From contig WHUZ01000013.1 in assembly GCA_015179045.1 (NCBI GenBank), forward strand, positions 1,364,001-1,428,000: a DNA stretch of 64,000 bases, in the 5' to 3' direction. The stretch comes from Kalaharituber pfeilii. Taxonomy: Eukaryota > Ascomycota > Pezizomycetes > Pezizales > Pezizaceae. The translations under genes were made by a program, and so were the position numbers. The notes below the pieces were generated by a model. That model was not told the origin of the DNA. It worked only from the letters and a program-made list of their open reading frames with translations, and did no database searches. Every line of letters begins with the position of its first letter. The stretch's first letter is position 1. Of the stretch, positions 48,071-60,930 are shown one piece after another.

Positions 48071-51000
48071 CCTTTTGGTGCCAGATAATGGAAAATGGCG
48101 TTGATCAAGATATAAGAGTTCCATTGAAAGCACTAGAGCCGGCTGCCGAAGACCCAAATGCTGCCAAATAGAGACAAGACCTAGAAATTTCTTGAAGGGG
48201 AATGTAACGATATGGGCACTTTTGAGGAATATTTCCCACATTGCATGTTACAGTTGTCGCAGGGCAACACGTTTTATACGCATTATCCAACACAATGCCA
48301 GGGCTCATCTCCTTACCCGATGTTATGGTCTAATCGCTCCGTCGCCCTTCCTCACAGCCACCGTGGGAAAACCATTCTCTCCTCCATTATGATTTGGCTG
48401 GAAGATGGCACGAGGGATAGAAATGATTTTGTCAAAACTTGACGCAGAAAAAACATGGCCTTATTGAGGAGACATATGCATGAGATTATGCACTCATGTT
48501 TATTTGCATACAACCTTCGACGATGCTGATCTAAGGCACGAGCCGAAAGCTCAATATTGCATATCGATCAATTCCAGCGACATCATCTTTTTCCAGATAA
48601 AAGTTCCTTGTTAACTTGACGCCATCCAGATATTGACAATGACTATATCGAAGCATAAATCCATTTTGGAAGTGAGGATAATGCGGGATTGCGGTGTCAA
48701 ACATAGTCCCAAAACCCTTGCATTGACTGACATAGCTTGATCCGTGTGCCCTGCGTTTTAGATCGACTTTTCCTCTCAATTAGGTGCTTTAAAATGAGGA
48801 CTAACACTCGACACATGCATTCCTTGTGTTCTTACAACAGAAGTACTTCAGTGTTCACGGGCCTTGGTTAGCTGAAACTGTGAAGCCAATATGGTAGAAG
48901 CGCCATATAGGTATTACCAAGCTAACTCAAGGCCAGATTTGCTTCTATGAGGCAACAGGCACTCGAAATTTATCACGTGACGGGCACCTTTGTTGCGTGG
49001 GCGAGTCAAGCGTTGGCAGCCAATCAGTGTACGTTATATTGTAACAGGGGGGCGGGGAGCGATAGCGAGCTCGATAACGGTGGGGCTACGAGGTAATCAG
49101 GGTTATAGGCGTATGGAAAGGAGACACGGGTTTGAAGTTGTAAATTGCCTGGGAAATACGAATATTGTGATGCAATGTACACAACCTTGATTGACTCGGT
49201 TCAGTCATTGGATATTACGAATGCTTACTCGAGGGCAAGAGCAAGCGCTACGGCTTGGGCTTTTTGTCCATTTGAGAGGAAATCTCATTTTGCGACAAGC
49301 TAACAATGAGTTCGGGGTGGCTTACTGCCGGGGTTTACCCCTCTCCAAAGGCAATGGTAAGTAGTTCTGTATCGATTGCCTTGACGCACCATCTGCTTAT
49401 TCATACATGGGACACAGGAGAGGGAGAGACAGAAATGAACGGGATTGAGCTCTCGAATCAGGTCGAGCCATCTTAAATATGTTCCGTGACCACCAAATCA
49501 GGATACCTTTAATACAGGCAGTGTGATGCTACAGAAGCACAGGATGGCCCGCCTGTTCTGATTTTGAATACGCCTGCTCCCCCGCAAGCTGGTGAGCCCG
49601 GACAATCTCTAAACCGACGTACCATGTCGGGCTCATGAACTGGAGAGACCGGTGACAGGTTGGGCTAGAGGTGCTCGAATGTGAGTGCGTGTCTTGAGCC
49701 TCTTCCGTTCAACCATGCTTCTCGGCGCCATTTCCGTCACCCTTCACTTTGTTGGTAGAGTATCGTCCGATCCTATAACTAGCTGAGCTTTCATTCATTC
49801 AAAATTCAGCTATGCACCATACGAATGCTGAATATACTCTATCGAACGCTCGAGCCAGACGTTTTATCAAGATGTTACTTCAGCTATCGACCTTTAAGGT
49901 ATCTTTTGGCATTTGAATATACATTTTCCATTGAGACTGAATAATTCATCCAAGCAATCGTCCCTTGATTTGTTTTGGTGGCGAGGTTTCAGGCCCCTTT
50001 AGCCGATTCCGATTCGGACGTTCCGGTGCACTGCATAAATCACACATCCTACATCCTTCACATTCCACGTGCCTCTCCCCACGATGTAATGTACTTATCT
50101 TTATATCTTCATGGTCTAGATGTCTTAGATGAATATACGACGTGGAATAAGATATCAATCTTGACTCTGCTTTTGATTCTACTCTCTTTGCTTTGGGTAG
50201 TGGCAGAGTTCTTGTCTAGGTATGACAGAGATCTTGGCATTAGCTCCTCGGCCGAGGTACGCCCCAGTGATTCATGCGATGACGTTTGGTTCTTATTGGC
50301 TGGTCATGAAGTGTTTGCAGCTGTATCCGCCTGCGCAGGTGCCTCTGCTCGCACAGTATCCTAAATTTGTACATTTACTAGTCATCTCAACTTTTCTCTA
50401 CTCTAGGAACGACGAGGGCTCCAGGTAAATCTATCAATAATGGGAGCTTAATTGATCAATGAGGACGCGAGCCTCATCATTCTAACTTGGCCCGGGACAA
50501 AAAAAGGTTTACTTTTTGATGTAGGGTTGAGCAGCGGCTCATACATCATTGGAGGGAACTAATATGAAGAATGGAACTTTTCTGCGCGGCGAACTAAAAT
50601 TGGTATTTTACTTTTTGTAGATCTGGGTTGCGGGTTGCATTCTGCTCGAAAGACGCCATACCCGCACCAAGTTTGCCTGGGTTCAGGAATTTTTTTAGAG
50701 CTGCCTACAGTACTAGGCGGGCAAATATTTGTTCGAAAAAAGGTACCTACATGAAACTTACCCTCTTATGTTGCAAAGGGATGCACACCCATTTTTCTGG
50801 TTCCCCAATTGTGGTCCGAAGCGCGGATGCAGTGGGGCTTTTTCTTTTCCCACACACTGGCAGGCCGCTGCAGTGGGATTTTCAAGAATACTGCAGGTAA
50901 AAATTGGGGTTGCAACGGTGCAATCAGAATTACTCCTTTGGTCTACAGCCTTCTGTGGCAATCCTTTCATGTTATGTAGGAGCAACTTTTAAAAAGCAAA

Positions 51001-51850
51001 AAAGCACAACAGTGGGGATTTTGCCTAGTTACTAGGGGTGGTTCCACAGGTTCCTTGATATATTCAATTCGGCCGATGTGTGCAGCGATGGCCTGGGTGC
51101 TGCGCCTCTGGACCACTAACGATCAATTCATCTATACCTAGTCTCTATAATAATGAGGCACCGAGTCCAGGTCTAGGCCTGGGGAAAGGGTGGTTCTAAT
51201 AGAAATCAATGGTGTGTGGACGGCATTGTTGATTCTAGGTATGACTCCCAACGAGACTAGCAGTGATAACTCTCACGCAATTCAAGTATCAATATCTGCT
51301 ACGGTGAATGTATGTTAAGGTGAATGCGTACCAATGGATTGGAGATGATGTTGTATTATTATGTTTATTACGCGTGCTGGTAATAACTGTTATTCACGTA
51401 AAATATGAAAATGTTCTAAAGACTGGTGAATGTAACTCTCCAGCAAAGTCACTTGTAACTAAATTCTGGAAACGTGACCCGGAACAGATGTATGTATGTG
51501 TTCAGTCGGCGTAGAGTCATAGAAATACTATTTGTTGCTATAAAATCTGTCTTTCGATTATCATTCTTTTTTCTTTTATTTACTTTGCTTCCCCCCCCCC
51601 CCCGCACCCCTATTTTTATTTATTTTTTGGCATTGCTTCGCAGCTTTGGTCATTAATTGCAGTCAATTATCCTGGGCACGAGATCAAGCAGTCAATTGGG
51701 TAGAACGTTACCTTAGCCTCAAAATGAACCTTAGCTCGGAATCGGACAGAATATTTCAAAATTAGTAGATTAGTCTGGGTTCCTAGTAGTCAGCGACTGA
51801 TTACGAGACTAGGTTTCCAGCAGATAGCGGCTCTTTGCGAAGGGAAGGGT
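48071..51850. other. long intergenic stretch, no gene recognised
   Basis: Mixed composition with short frames. One plus-strand frame near 49975-50364 contains a single hydrophobic segment (ISILTLLLILLSLLWVVAEF), but nothing else supports it. A C11-13 run lies near 51591-51603. No TIR or LTR ends were found. Confidence 0.4.
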
Positions 51851-51899
51851 CATTCATGCGTGGGCTCAGTCTCGGCACCGTGTGGGCACAAGATGGATG

Positions 51900-54220
51900 T
51901 GTTACTTCATGGGCGATACACGGACGCGGGGAGGGTAGGGGTACGCGGGAGGAGGGGGGGGGGACACGGCAACTTGTGGCCCAAGGCATGGAGGGTGGTC
52001 TCCACTCTTCCCAACTGCTACCCCATCCCAATCCTGTACCCCTCTCTGCCTTGCTCGTCCCCTCCAACCCTCTACCCTCCCTCATCGTCCCCTTCTTTCT
52101 AACCTCCCCTTCCCTCTTCCCTTCCTTGTTCAGACTAGGTGTAAAAATGGTGTAATAAGTAATATTTGGCTGCTTGCTGCTGGAGCGTTGCTTCAGTTGA
52201 CAAGCTCTTTGGTACTGAGTGCATCGGTGTCGCTAGTCCCTAGCTGCATGGGCTTCCGTGCTGCTAGGCAACCTTTTTCATTGCCCGCCCCTTTCGATTC
52301 GGAGCTGGAAACGTTTGGTATCGGAGAAGGGGGGGGGGGGGCTGCATACCCCCACCTCTGCCGGGTCGAATCACTCTTTTTTCCTTTCTGAGGATGGGGA
52401 GGGGGGGGGGGGGGGGGGGCAAGGTAGAGGGGCGAAGAATTGGGGAGCGGGGATCGGTGGCTCAGGTTCTTGCTTGGTGGAAAAGGCGCAATGCCCTCTA
52501 CCGGAGGGGGGGGGAGGGGGGTGGAGCAGCAACGGGGAGGGGGACAGGTTACGTGGTGACGGCGGAGGGAGGCCGGGCTAGGCATCATTGACTATGGATC
52601 CAGGCCCTCCCATCCCCCTGTCCCCGCGAACAGAATTGCGGTACAGGGCGGTGGAGGGTACTAGCAGCTGGGCGCCTGCTGCGGACGCCGAACGGCCTGG
52701 GCGGCATCGAATTCCACTGCACATTGCACGCGCGACATGCAAGGCTCGGCATGGCCGTCCTCATTTTCATTTTCTTTCTTTTTTTTTTTTTCAGGCTCCC
52801 CTGCCCGGCCACGCCCAGTCAGCGATGCTGTCAACCCATGGGGCAGTCAGCATCGGCGGCGCTGCTGCTGCTGCTGCTGCTGCTCCTTCCGGTGCTCTGC
52901 TTTGTCTTGACTTACTTTTTTCTGGCCAGCTCCTGCCGGCATTGCGAGCTGGTCTGCTGCTTCCGCACTCACACAATCCAGCCAGTCGTTCATCGTCTTT
53001 CTACTCTAGCACGTCCTCATCCAGCGACGCCAACACCCCCCCATCCCTTCCCCTCCCTCCACTTCTTAACCCCCTCCCCTCCACCCCCCCTCTCTGAGTA
53101 CCCCCCCTCCCCCCAATTTTTGTCAGGTCCTCTACATCCCTGTGCTGCCTTCCCCCACTCCAAAAAACACAGGTGCAGCAAGTTAGCATGGCTGCTAAAC
53201 TCCACCCCCCCCAGGATCGCCGCTGTGCTCAGAACCGTTAACGCGTTTGGATTGATTCACTGTGCTTTCCTCCTCCACCTCTCCACCCCCCCCCCTTCCC
53301 TTCCTTTCCTCCTCACGCCAGGACGTACCATGACTGATCTCAATCCTCCTGCTGCTCCCTTACGCGGGCGTGCGAGTTCTTTTACATCGCTCCCAACGAG
53401 GTCTCGCCGCTCGTATCCTTGTATTCAGCGGGAAAGCTCGGTTGCTAACCTCTCTCATGCTCTCTGTCCGACCACCCCTTCCATCCCCTCTCTCTTCGTC
53501 TCCACCCCCCCCCTCCCATCCTTCCCCCCCCATCACCCATCCCTCTTCGTTGCTCTGTCGCAGAGCAGCAGTCTCCCCTCCCCTCCCCCCCCCCCCCCCC
53601 CCCCCCCATACCCCCCCTCCCCCGCCATCCTCATGTTCCTACCCCTCTGTCTTGCGTGGAGGGCCGCTACCGCCCTCGCCCCCTACAGGACCAGTCTCTC
53701 GCCCACACTGCTCGCATGCTCCCACCCCCCTCTTGCTCTAGATGGTTCAGAGGTTCAGACCTGCTTGGGCACATAGCTAGTCAAATAAATAGAAAGTCAT
53801 TCTCCTCTTCCTCTTGCTCCTTCCTCTCTCCCGCTATCTGCTACTGCTCAGTGTCCTTTCCCCTCTGCTCAAAACCGCTCGCCTCCTCGTTCGTAGAGTC
53901 GCTACCAGAAGAAGCCTTCCATCTGTCCCACCCATTCCGCGGTGTCTATCTTGCAATCCCCACTCGTGCACTCTGGAAAGGCAGTGACGTCCCAAGGCAA
54001 CGGGGCCTCGAAAAAATAAGTCTAGCCCAGTGTAGGAAAGGTACAAAGAGCGGAGGAGGAAGGAAGGGAAGGGGTCGGAATCTGAGAATTTTGGTGAGGG
54101 TTCATCAAGTCGTTTAGCCAACCTTGGGGGCCCGTCTCTGTAAGAGGCGCAGGCACAGTGCTGCGGCGGTACACTCCGCTTCGTCATTCGTCTCCCTCCT
54201 CAACTTCTCTTCATCCCCCA
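51900..54220. promoter_or_regulatory. GC-rich island upstream of RNase H1 with pyrimidine-skewed tract
   Basis: GC-rich region with G-runs at 52330-52340 and 52400-52418, (GCT)8 at 52861-52884, and an extremely C/T-skewed plus strand from about 53025 to 53640, including a C22-24 run at about 53585-53608. Long open frames here result from composition (Pro/Ser/Leu) and carry no motifs. C/T-rich coding-strand tracts upstream of fungal genes are commonly promoter-associated; that role is inferred here. Confidence 0.4.
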
Positions 54221-54658
54221 CTCACATCCCCCCCAATATATATTCTCCTGCCTTACACTACACCCTCGTCCATCGATCTTCAGAGACATTACTTCATCAC
54301 CTGCCTATTACTTCGCCCACATCACCCACAAGTTGCGAGTTTCTACACGGAATCACACACCCCTTTTATTCTCTTAACACACTCATTCCATCTGAACACA
54401 CGTTAGTATGATCTTACATCTTTGTTTGTAAAAAGAAAAAACAAAACAAAAAAACAAAAAAAAACAAAGCAGATGCATGGCTGCTGCAATTAGAAGATCA
54501 ATGTTCTGACTTGCATTTCATTCCTACAGCTCGAACCAGTTAACCCTGCTGTGGGGCCATTAAAACTTCTTCTACCCCACCACGAGTTAGTTTTGCTCGA
54601 ACGTAACTAAATAACGTGAGTGGCAGCTATCGGGTTTATCATTAACGGATCAAAACTG

Positions 54659-56276
54659 ATGCCCTTCTTACCAGTCGCGAGGGTTCTGTCACAAGTTCCC
54701 CATATCAATCGAACTAAAACACCTACATTTGCATCCCGACCAGTACTTCGAAAGCTATCTGCGCCATTCAAATTTTTCAGAGTTCTAAAGTTTGTTTCAG
54801 GGAGAGGAATTAAAAAGACTTTTGGTAACAATAGCAATTCGGTTTTAAGGCCACCGGGCGCACGACACACTTCTTTTAAAAAGACACCCATCTTTGTAAT
54901 CACGCTGGCTTCCCCATCTCCACCTGCTGCCACCCTTCCTAAGAGGAAGAGGATAACTGGCGAAATGAAGTACTACGCTGTACGAAACGGGTACAACCCA
55001 GGAATCTACACGACTTGGAAAGAATGTCTAGGCCAGGTTACCGGCTACAAAGGTGCAACCTGTAAGTGTTGAATTGATCCCCAGTTTATGGAACAGTGAT
55101 TCCATGGAACACAATAGAGCGGAATTCTAAATGCTTGTGGTTCCTTTTAGTCAAATCCTTTGCTACTGAAGCCGATGCGAGGTCCTTCATGGAAGGACAG
55201 GATCCAACACTAGATCCCGATTCGGCAGTATATGTGCAAAAGTGGTACGGCGTGCGAAGCGGTAAATGTCCAGGTGTGTACATGGATTGGAAATCGGCAC
55301 AGGAACAGGTTGTGGGGTGGCAAAAACCCAAAGTCAAGGCGTTCGCTACAAGAGAAGAAGCCGAAGCATTTGTTGCCAGCGGTCCGGGTATTCCAAGTTC
55401 GCCAATACCAGAGGATAGGAAAACAAGGGCGAGGGAACGGAAGGAGAATTCAGCAAGAACATCGGTCCAGTCAGCGACGAAAAAAAAAGAAGAGTTCATT
55501 GAGCGAAACGGTGATAGACATCGAAACAGTGAACGCAGCTGCAGAGACCGACGGCGGTGTAGAAGAGGAGTTTGATGTTGATGCAACGCTGAGGCAACTT
55601 GAAGAGGAAAATGCAGCCGATGATGATGGATACCGAGCAAAACGCCACAAAACGAAGTCTGCGGCTCCTAAGAAGAGCTCAGTCTTGAGGATATATACGG
55701 ATGGAAGTGCATTAGGTAATGGCAGAGACGATGCTACTGCTGGTGTTGGTGTGTGGTTTGGAAGCAATGATGCTAGGTACGTTTGTTTGCTGTTTTTCTT
55801 ATCTCATTTGTCAAAATCACACCTCAAATTGCTACCTATACAGTTACAATAGCTTACCTTAGTCAGCAACTAATTTGCAGTAGGAACGTCTCTGAACCAT
55901 TATCAGGCCCCGTCAAACGAACCAACGTGCGGAGTTGACTGCGATACTTCGAGCAATAGAGATAGCCCCTAAGCATCGCGAAGTTTTAATATTTTCCGAT
56001 TCGCAATACGCCATCAACTGTGTCACATTGTGGCATCACAACTGGAGCAGGAATAACTGGAGGACGACACTGGGCAAGAAAGTCGATAATCAAGATTTAA
56101 TTGAGGAAATTTTAGAAAAAATACAGGAACGGGAGGAAATAGGCGCGAAAACGGCATTTGAGTGGGTTAGGGGACATACGGGGGCTTTGGATGGGAATTC
56201 TTATGCGGATAAGCTGGCTGTGGAAGGGGCAAGGAAAGGGAAGGCGATGAATGGGGGGGGGCTGGCAAGGAGGTAG
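54659..56276 (+). CDS. ribonuclease H1 with two hybrid-binding domains
   Basis: Cuts RNA in RNA:DNA hybrids. Exons are 54659-55061, 55151-55776 and 55881-56276 (1425 nt, 474 codons), with introns of 89 and 104 nt. The ATG at 54659 gives a basic, Glu-poor N-terminus (MPFLPVARVLSQVPHINRTK) like a mitochondrial presequence; a second in-frame ATG at 54965 (MKYYAVRNGYNPGIY) starts the canonical nuclear form. Hybrid-binding domains lie at about 103-150 and 165-215 (WYGVRSGKCPGVYMDWKSAQ). The catalytic domain (about 313-470) shows YTDGSALG (Asp), RAELTAILRAIE (Glu), FSDSQYAINCV (Asp), RGHTGALDGN and YADKLA (Asp). Two breaks interrupt the frame: A9 at 55480-55488 where eight fit, and C4 at 55908-55911 where five fit. 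They cancel, so total length is a multiple of three. Sequence error is the simplest reading. Confidence 0.88.
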
Positions 56277-57664
56277 TTTTTTTTGAGGGTTATTGCGTGG
56301 TACCAATCAAAATTTTTATGCTTGATATTTCTGGGTTTTGCTGGGTATTGATGTATTGATGATTTCAGAAAGAAGGGTACGGTATGTGGGGAAACGCTTT
56401 CTACGGTAGTCTCCTCCTCCTCCCGCCCTTTCCTGTTCTTGTTTTGAGCGCTTATTAAATTTCCTTCTTCATTTATCAAATCTGGCGGGCGGCGGTTTGG
56501 GTCGGTTATCTGCAATTGTTTTTGCACTTTTTATGCCTCTGCTTTTGTGTTTAATCCTCTTTTCAGTTTTCTGGTTGTTTACTCTGTTTTCCACACTGCG
56601 TCAGTTGGTTAGTGGGATGCTTTTACGATTCATCATTTTCTTTTTTCTTTTCTTTTTTAATTCCTTTTTTGAAATCTTTGGTTTTTCTGATTCAGTTAAC
56701 AGGTCTGGTTTTATTTATTGATGTGTCCCATTTTAGCTTTGTTTACGAGCACGGTTACAGTGCGTTGCGTTTTCTGATTATCTTCCCACATGAATATCCA
56801 TCTCCTCCTCTCCCTCATCACCCCTGATTTAATTTCAGAGGTTTAACTCTTTATCCTGCTGGCCCACCCACATCATCCGATTATGTCGCTCTACTTTTAT
56901 GGGTCTAGGCAGGAATTGATACTCGGAATGCTTTTTTTTACATGCAGCATAATTTCTCAAGGCTCAAAGTGATCGTGCCACACCTCAATTTGAGCTTCAG
57001 CCTTGGGGAATTCTTTTGTGACATACATATAAAGGTTTTCAAAAAGTCGTGTAGGATAGCTTGGACAGAAGAACTATGCGTTAGTGGACCATTCATGCGC
57101 GGGTTAGGTCTTGCTCGATGGGGAAGGTGCTGCTGTAGAGTGCTGTTGAGTATCATGCAGTATGGGGAGGAGATGGTTGGATGCGGTCGCGTGATCTATG
57201 GCTGACTTTATTTTGATGGGATCAAAGTATAAGGGGAACTGGGTTATTAGAGGAACGGATAGAAGGCGTTGGATTAGAGAGACGTGGATAGATGAATTTA
57301 GGAAGTTGGAAATGGGAAGCGGAGGGTATAGTCATAGATGATGAGACGGGGTGGCCGGGTAGGGCCAGGGGTACGAGGACATAAGTTAAATCGGCCCAGA
57401 ATATTTAACCCTCTTTTTTTTTTCTTTTTTTTCCCTCCTCTCCTTGAGTCGTTGCATTGGAGGCTGGCGGTGAGGTGGAGAGGATGTCAGGGTAAGAGTG
57501 CTGGAACAGGAATTGCTTGGAGTCAAGAGTGGGAAGGTGGTGGAATGACGTGCGGTTTGTTCTGGATAGGATGTGCTTAAGTGCTATTTCCATTTCCATC
57601 CTGCATTCGTCATATCATGAATTTAAATCTCCCACTTACCCTCCTCCTCTCACTTCCGGTCCCG

Positions 57665-57696
<32 letters not shown>

Positions 57697-57960
57697 CTGA
57701 TCCGTTGACAATGAAGAATAATAAGTATATAACGTGCTGAATAGCCACACAATCAAAGTCACCGGATATATAAAGTGTATATCAGCAAATCGTCGATTAT
57801 GGAGATTCTAACATGTTAGAATATTTACAATGAAGAGCAATGATATTTCAATAGCTGGCAGTGGGGGTCATCAAATAGTGTAGTGTAGCATAATTATGAC
57901 TCTTGGATGTTCAGAAACTTCCCTCAAGGGATTTTTTTGTATCTTCTTTGTTCATTGGGG

Positions 57961-57993
<33 letters not shown>

Positions 57994-60319
57994 ATTTATT
58001 TTTGGAAAGAGGGTTGGAATGGATGGAGTATGGATGGATTGGGTGAATGGATTACTGGATGGTATTATCTATATATCCGGGTGTTTTTATAACCGCTGCT
58101 AAACCTCCATGCCATGCTGTCCATACCAAATGATCGATACAATTGAACGAGTAGGATTTTTTTGGGTTTTGTAAAGGCTGAATTTAATCGACTGATCTCC
58201 TACTGCGACGATTACATATTTATATTCATCTTCGACAAGCTCCTTTGTACAAAACTTCATTTTTTGTTCTGCCGAATTATAAGATCCTGAAATCGGATCT
58301 TTCCACCACTCCTACGTACACATTACAGGTGATATGAAAGTGACGCCGCACATGTATACGAATTTGGTATCACAGGGACCACTATGACACTGACCAGGTA
58401 TAATTTCAACATCCAAGATTCAGTAGCAAGTTCGAAAGGTTTGGAGATGTAGATGTAATGACTGCTAGAGTATTTGAAATAATGTTTTCCATGTCAAGTA
58501 CCCAAGTACCTACGTTCCATGCCCGCTCCCGCCCACCAGCCACTATGTACGACACCCATCCCCAATCAACCTTCAGCCTCCAATACTAAACGTTTATTTT
58601 CCGCATGATAGACACTGCACATAGTGACATACAGTACCTTTAAATCTTCCTGTCCCCTTATCCGGCTCACCAATCCAGTTTCATCCAATCACATCCCATC
58701 CCCACCCATATCAATGACTATAATGGGCAGGAAGGAAACATTTCTTTTCTTTTCCTCCCCATCATGCACATCCCCTTCCCCTCGCGCCAATTATAAATCT
58801 CCAGTAATCTCCACTTCCCTACTTCTATGCATACCCCTCCTCTCTGGTACTTTTCCCTGGGCTACGAATAGGCTTACGTTTCGCAGTGCCCTAACATGAT
58901 CTAGCTGCCCAGCCGCACTCAACCAAGCTGCTCTCCGGCGCAGTGCAATTTCCGATTCGCCGCAAAGATGCCGCAGGGGGGAGACCAATGAATGGATCTC
59001 GCTTGGACCAACCAATCACTGTCACATGAATCCTGTATTATTAAGTTCTTCAAGTGCATAGCTGTGGTCTCGGCAGACGAACCCTCCGCCTTGGCCCCTT
59101 CCTCATCTCTCTCTCCAGGGTCTTACCGAATGACCCCCTCAGCTAACTCTACCCCGCCCACCTCAGAGAGACTGAGGGTAATGGAGACAGCTCGGGAAAC
59201 CTCCCCACATCTAATAATTCTGGAGTAACTGCCCCTTGCCGCTGAAAATAGCCAGTGGATAATCACCCGTCCGGTAAGGAACTTAGTGTCCTTGATTCTT
59301 GTGTAAATTCCGCTGTAGGATATTTTATATCAGCTGCCACGGGTCGGAGAATATAAAAATGTGAATTGCGCTCAAACATCATTGGATTAGCAGGTTAGTG
59401 GTGGCAGCGTAGCCGGGGCGATAGTAAGGACTCAGAGGAGCTTGAGCTCGAGAGTAAAATAGGAAGATGTACTCGGGGAAGGGGAAGGCACGCAGATATT
59501 GGAGTATAAGAGACGATTTTCCATGGGGTATATAATTGCATGATGGAATAACTGATTCAAGATCGTTATGATATCAATATCAGGCAGAAATTACAATGTA
59601 CCATAAATAAGCAACGGTAAACAAGGTACAGAAGGAGAGATGTTGTATGGCTACATATTCAGCGATGTTCATTCCATATACCAAGTACGTAATTCACCGA
59701 TAGTGAAGAATATTAACTCCGCATCTGTGGCGAGTAGCTGTCTAGATCCTCGAGGGCTACTATTCGTTAGTATGTCTGAACTAGGCTGCAAGTCATCAGC
59801 ATCATTCTGTCATACGTTTCGCACGATCTACAGTACAGGTACAATATCTGGGTGAAGATTTAGCGCCCGTTGTAACCTTCAATTGGCTCTTCCCCGCATG
59901 ATGGTAAGTCCCCTATCCTATTCTTGTAGGAAACGAACTCCTCACGTAATGTCACACAAGAATACGAGCTAGGCCAAAAATGACCCGCTTGAAGAAAAGG
60001 CTGCCTAAAACGGCCAGCTAGATGGAAAGATTCTGATTGACGAAAATGAGCAGTGAATAGGTAGCTGGAAAGAACAATACAAGGGCATGATGTAGATAGG
60101 TTAGATAGGCAGGATAGACCTCCCAAGATACGAGAGAGCAAAATACACTTCCATATCACTTTATACTCAACTCCACAACATCCGCGATTATCTCCCTGAC
60201 TTGGGTTTTGTGACTGATACGAAGTCTCGAAAGTGGTACTAACCCCAAAAGTTCTTATCTTTTGTGAAATTCTTATCTCCGTACACCCTCGTGGCGCATG
60301 TCCCACGCTATACCATCGA
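56277..60319. other. intergenic with long T runs, no gene recognised
   Basis: RNase H1 3' flank followed by AT-rich DNA with T runs near 57668-57698 and 57961-57986. Short frames at 58624-59228 and 59640-59855 have no motifs. No transposon ends were recognised. Confidence 0.4.
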
Positions 60320-60930
60320 TTATCCTTTATCCTCATGACTATAGGAACTAGCCGCATGTGCGCAACGCATATATGGATCCTCAAGAGGGGTAAAGACCCT
60401 GAGTACTAAAATAGGGTTGCGTACTCGTTGTGATAAGCTCAACAGTGTTAATGCAAATATAATGCAGAGAGCAAAAACAGAAGCTGCGATCACAAGCACG
60501 ATTACGTAGCATTGAGAATACAACTCAGAAGACAGCTAGTGTGTGCGAAAAGAGTGAGGAAGTTTATGATAGTGACAATGAAAAAAAAAAAGGAAACAGT
60601 GCAAACTGATGAAAGCTCTCTCTGCAACTGATATGAGAAGCAAATAGGTATAACAACGACTAAACTGTAGAGGTATTTTATCAGAGATTCTGAACGGTGG
60701 CATATCTTTGCCGTGACCCCAGAAGTATTCTTGTTCATCTGAGCAAATGTTAGGTCCTCACTCTTAACTCCGTTGTTGAAGGGCAGGCCAACACAGCAAA
60801 ACCCACCAACGCACACGGTGGCGAGTAGTGCGATTACAAGTCGTGAGATTTGCAGCTGGTATGATGCTCCAAGTGGTATAGCTAAGGCTGTAAGTTTGAG
60901 GAAATTTGTAGTAAGGTTTGAACAGTTTTA
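60320..60930 (-). pseudogene. possible multi-pass membrane protein, fragmentary
   Basis: The minus strand reads, after a CTTACAG acceptor-like site, LQISRLVIALLATVCVGGFC then GLPFNNGVKSEDLTFAQMNK, and further on YVIVLVIAASVFALCIIFAL. Two or three hydrophobic helices separated by a polar loop are visible, but joining them needs an intron or frame change that I could not place with confidence. The spacing of helix, extracellular loop and helix recalls Sur7/PalI-type four-helix proteins; no diagnostic motif confirms this. Confidence 0.3.

Noticed and set aside
49975..50364. Single-helix membrane protein on the plus strand
   Set aside because: One hydrophobic stretch in an isolated frame, with no recognisable motifs or splice support.
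52588..53776. Long plus-strand frames (up to 350 codons) upstream of RNase H1
   Set aside because: Composition is almost entirely Pro/Ser/Leu/Thr from C/T-rich sequence; no conserved residues or plausible intron structure.
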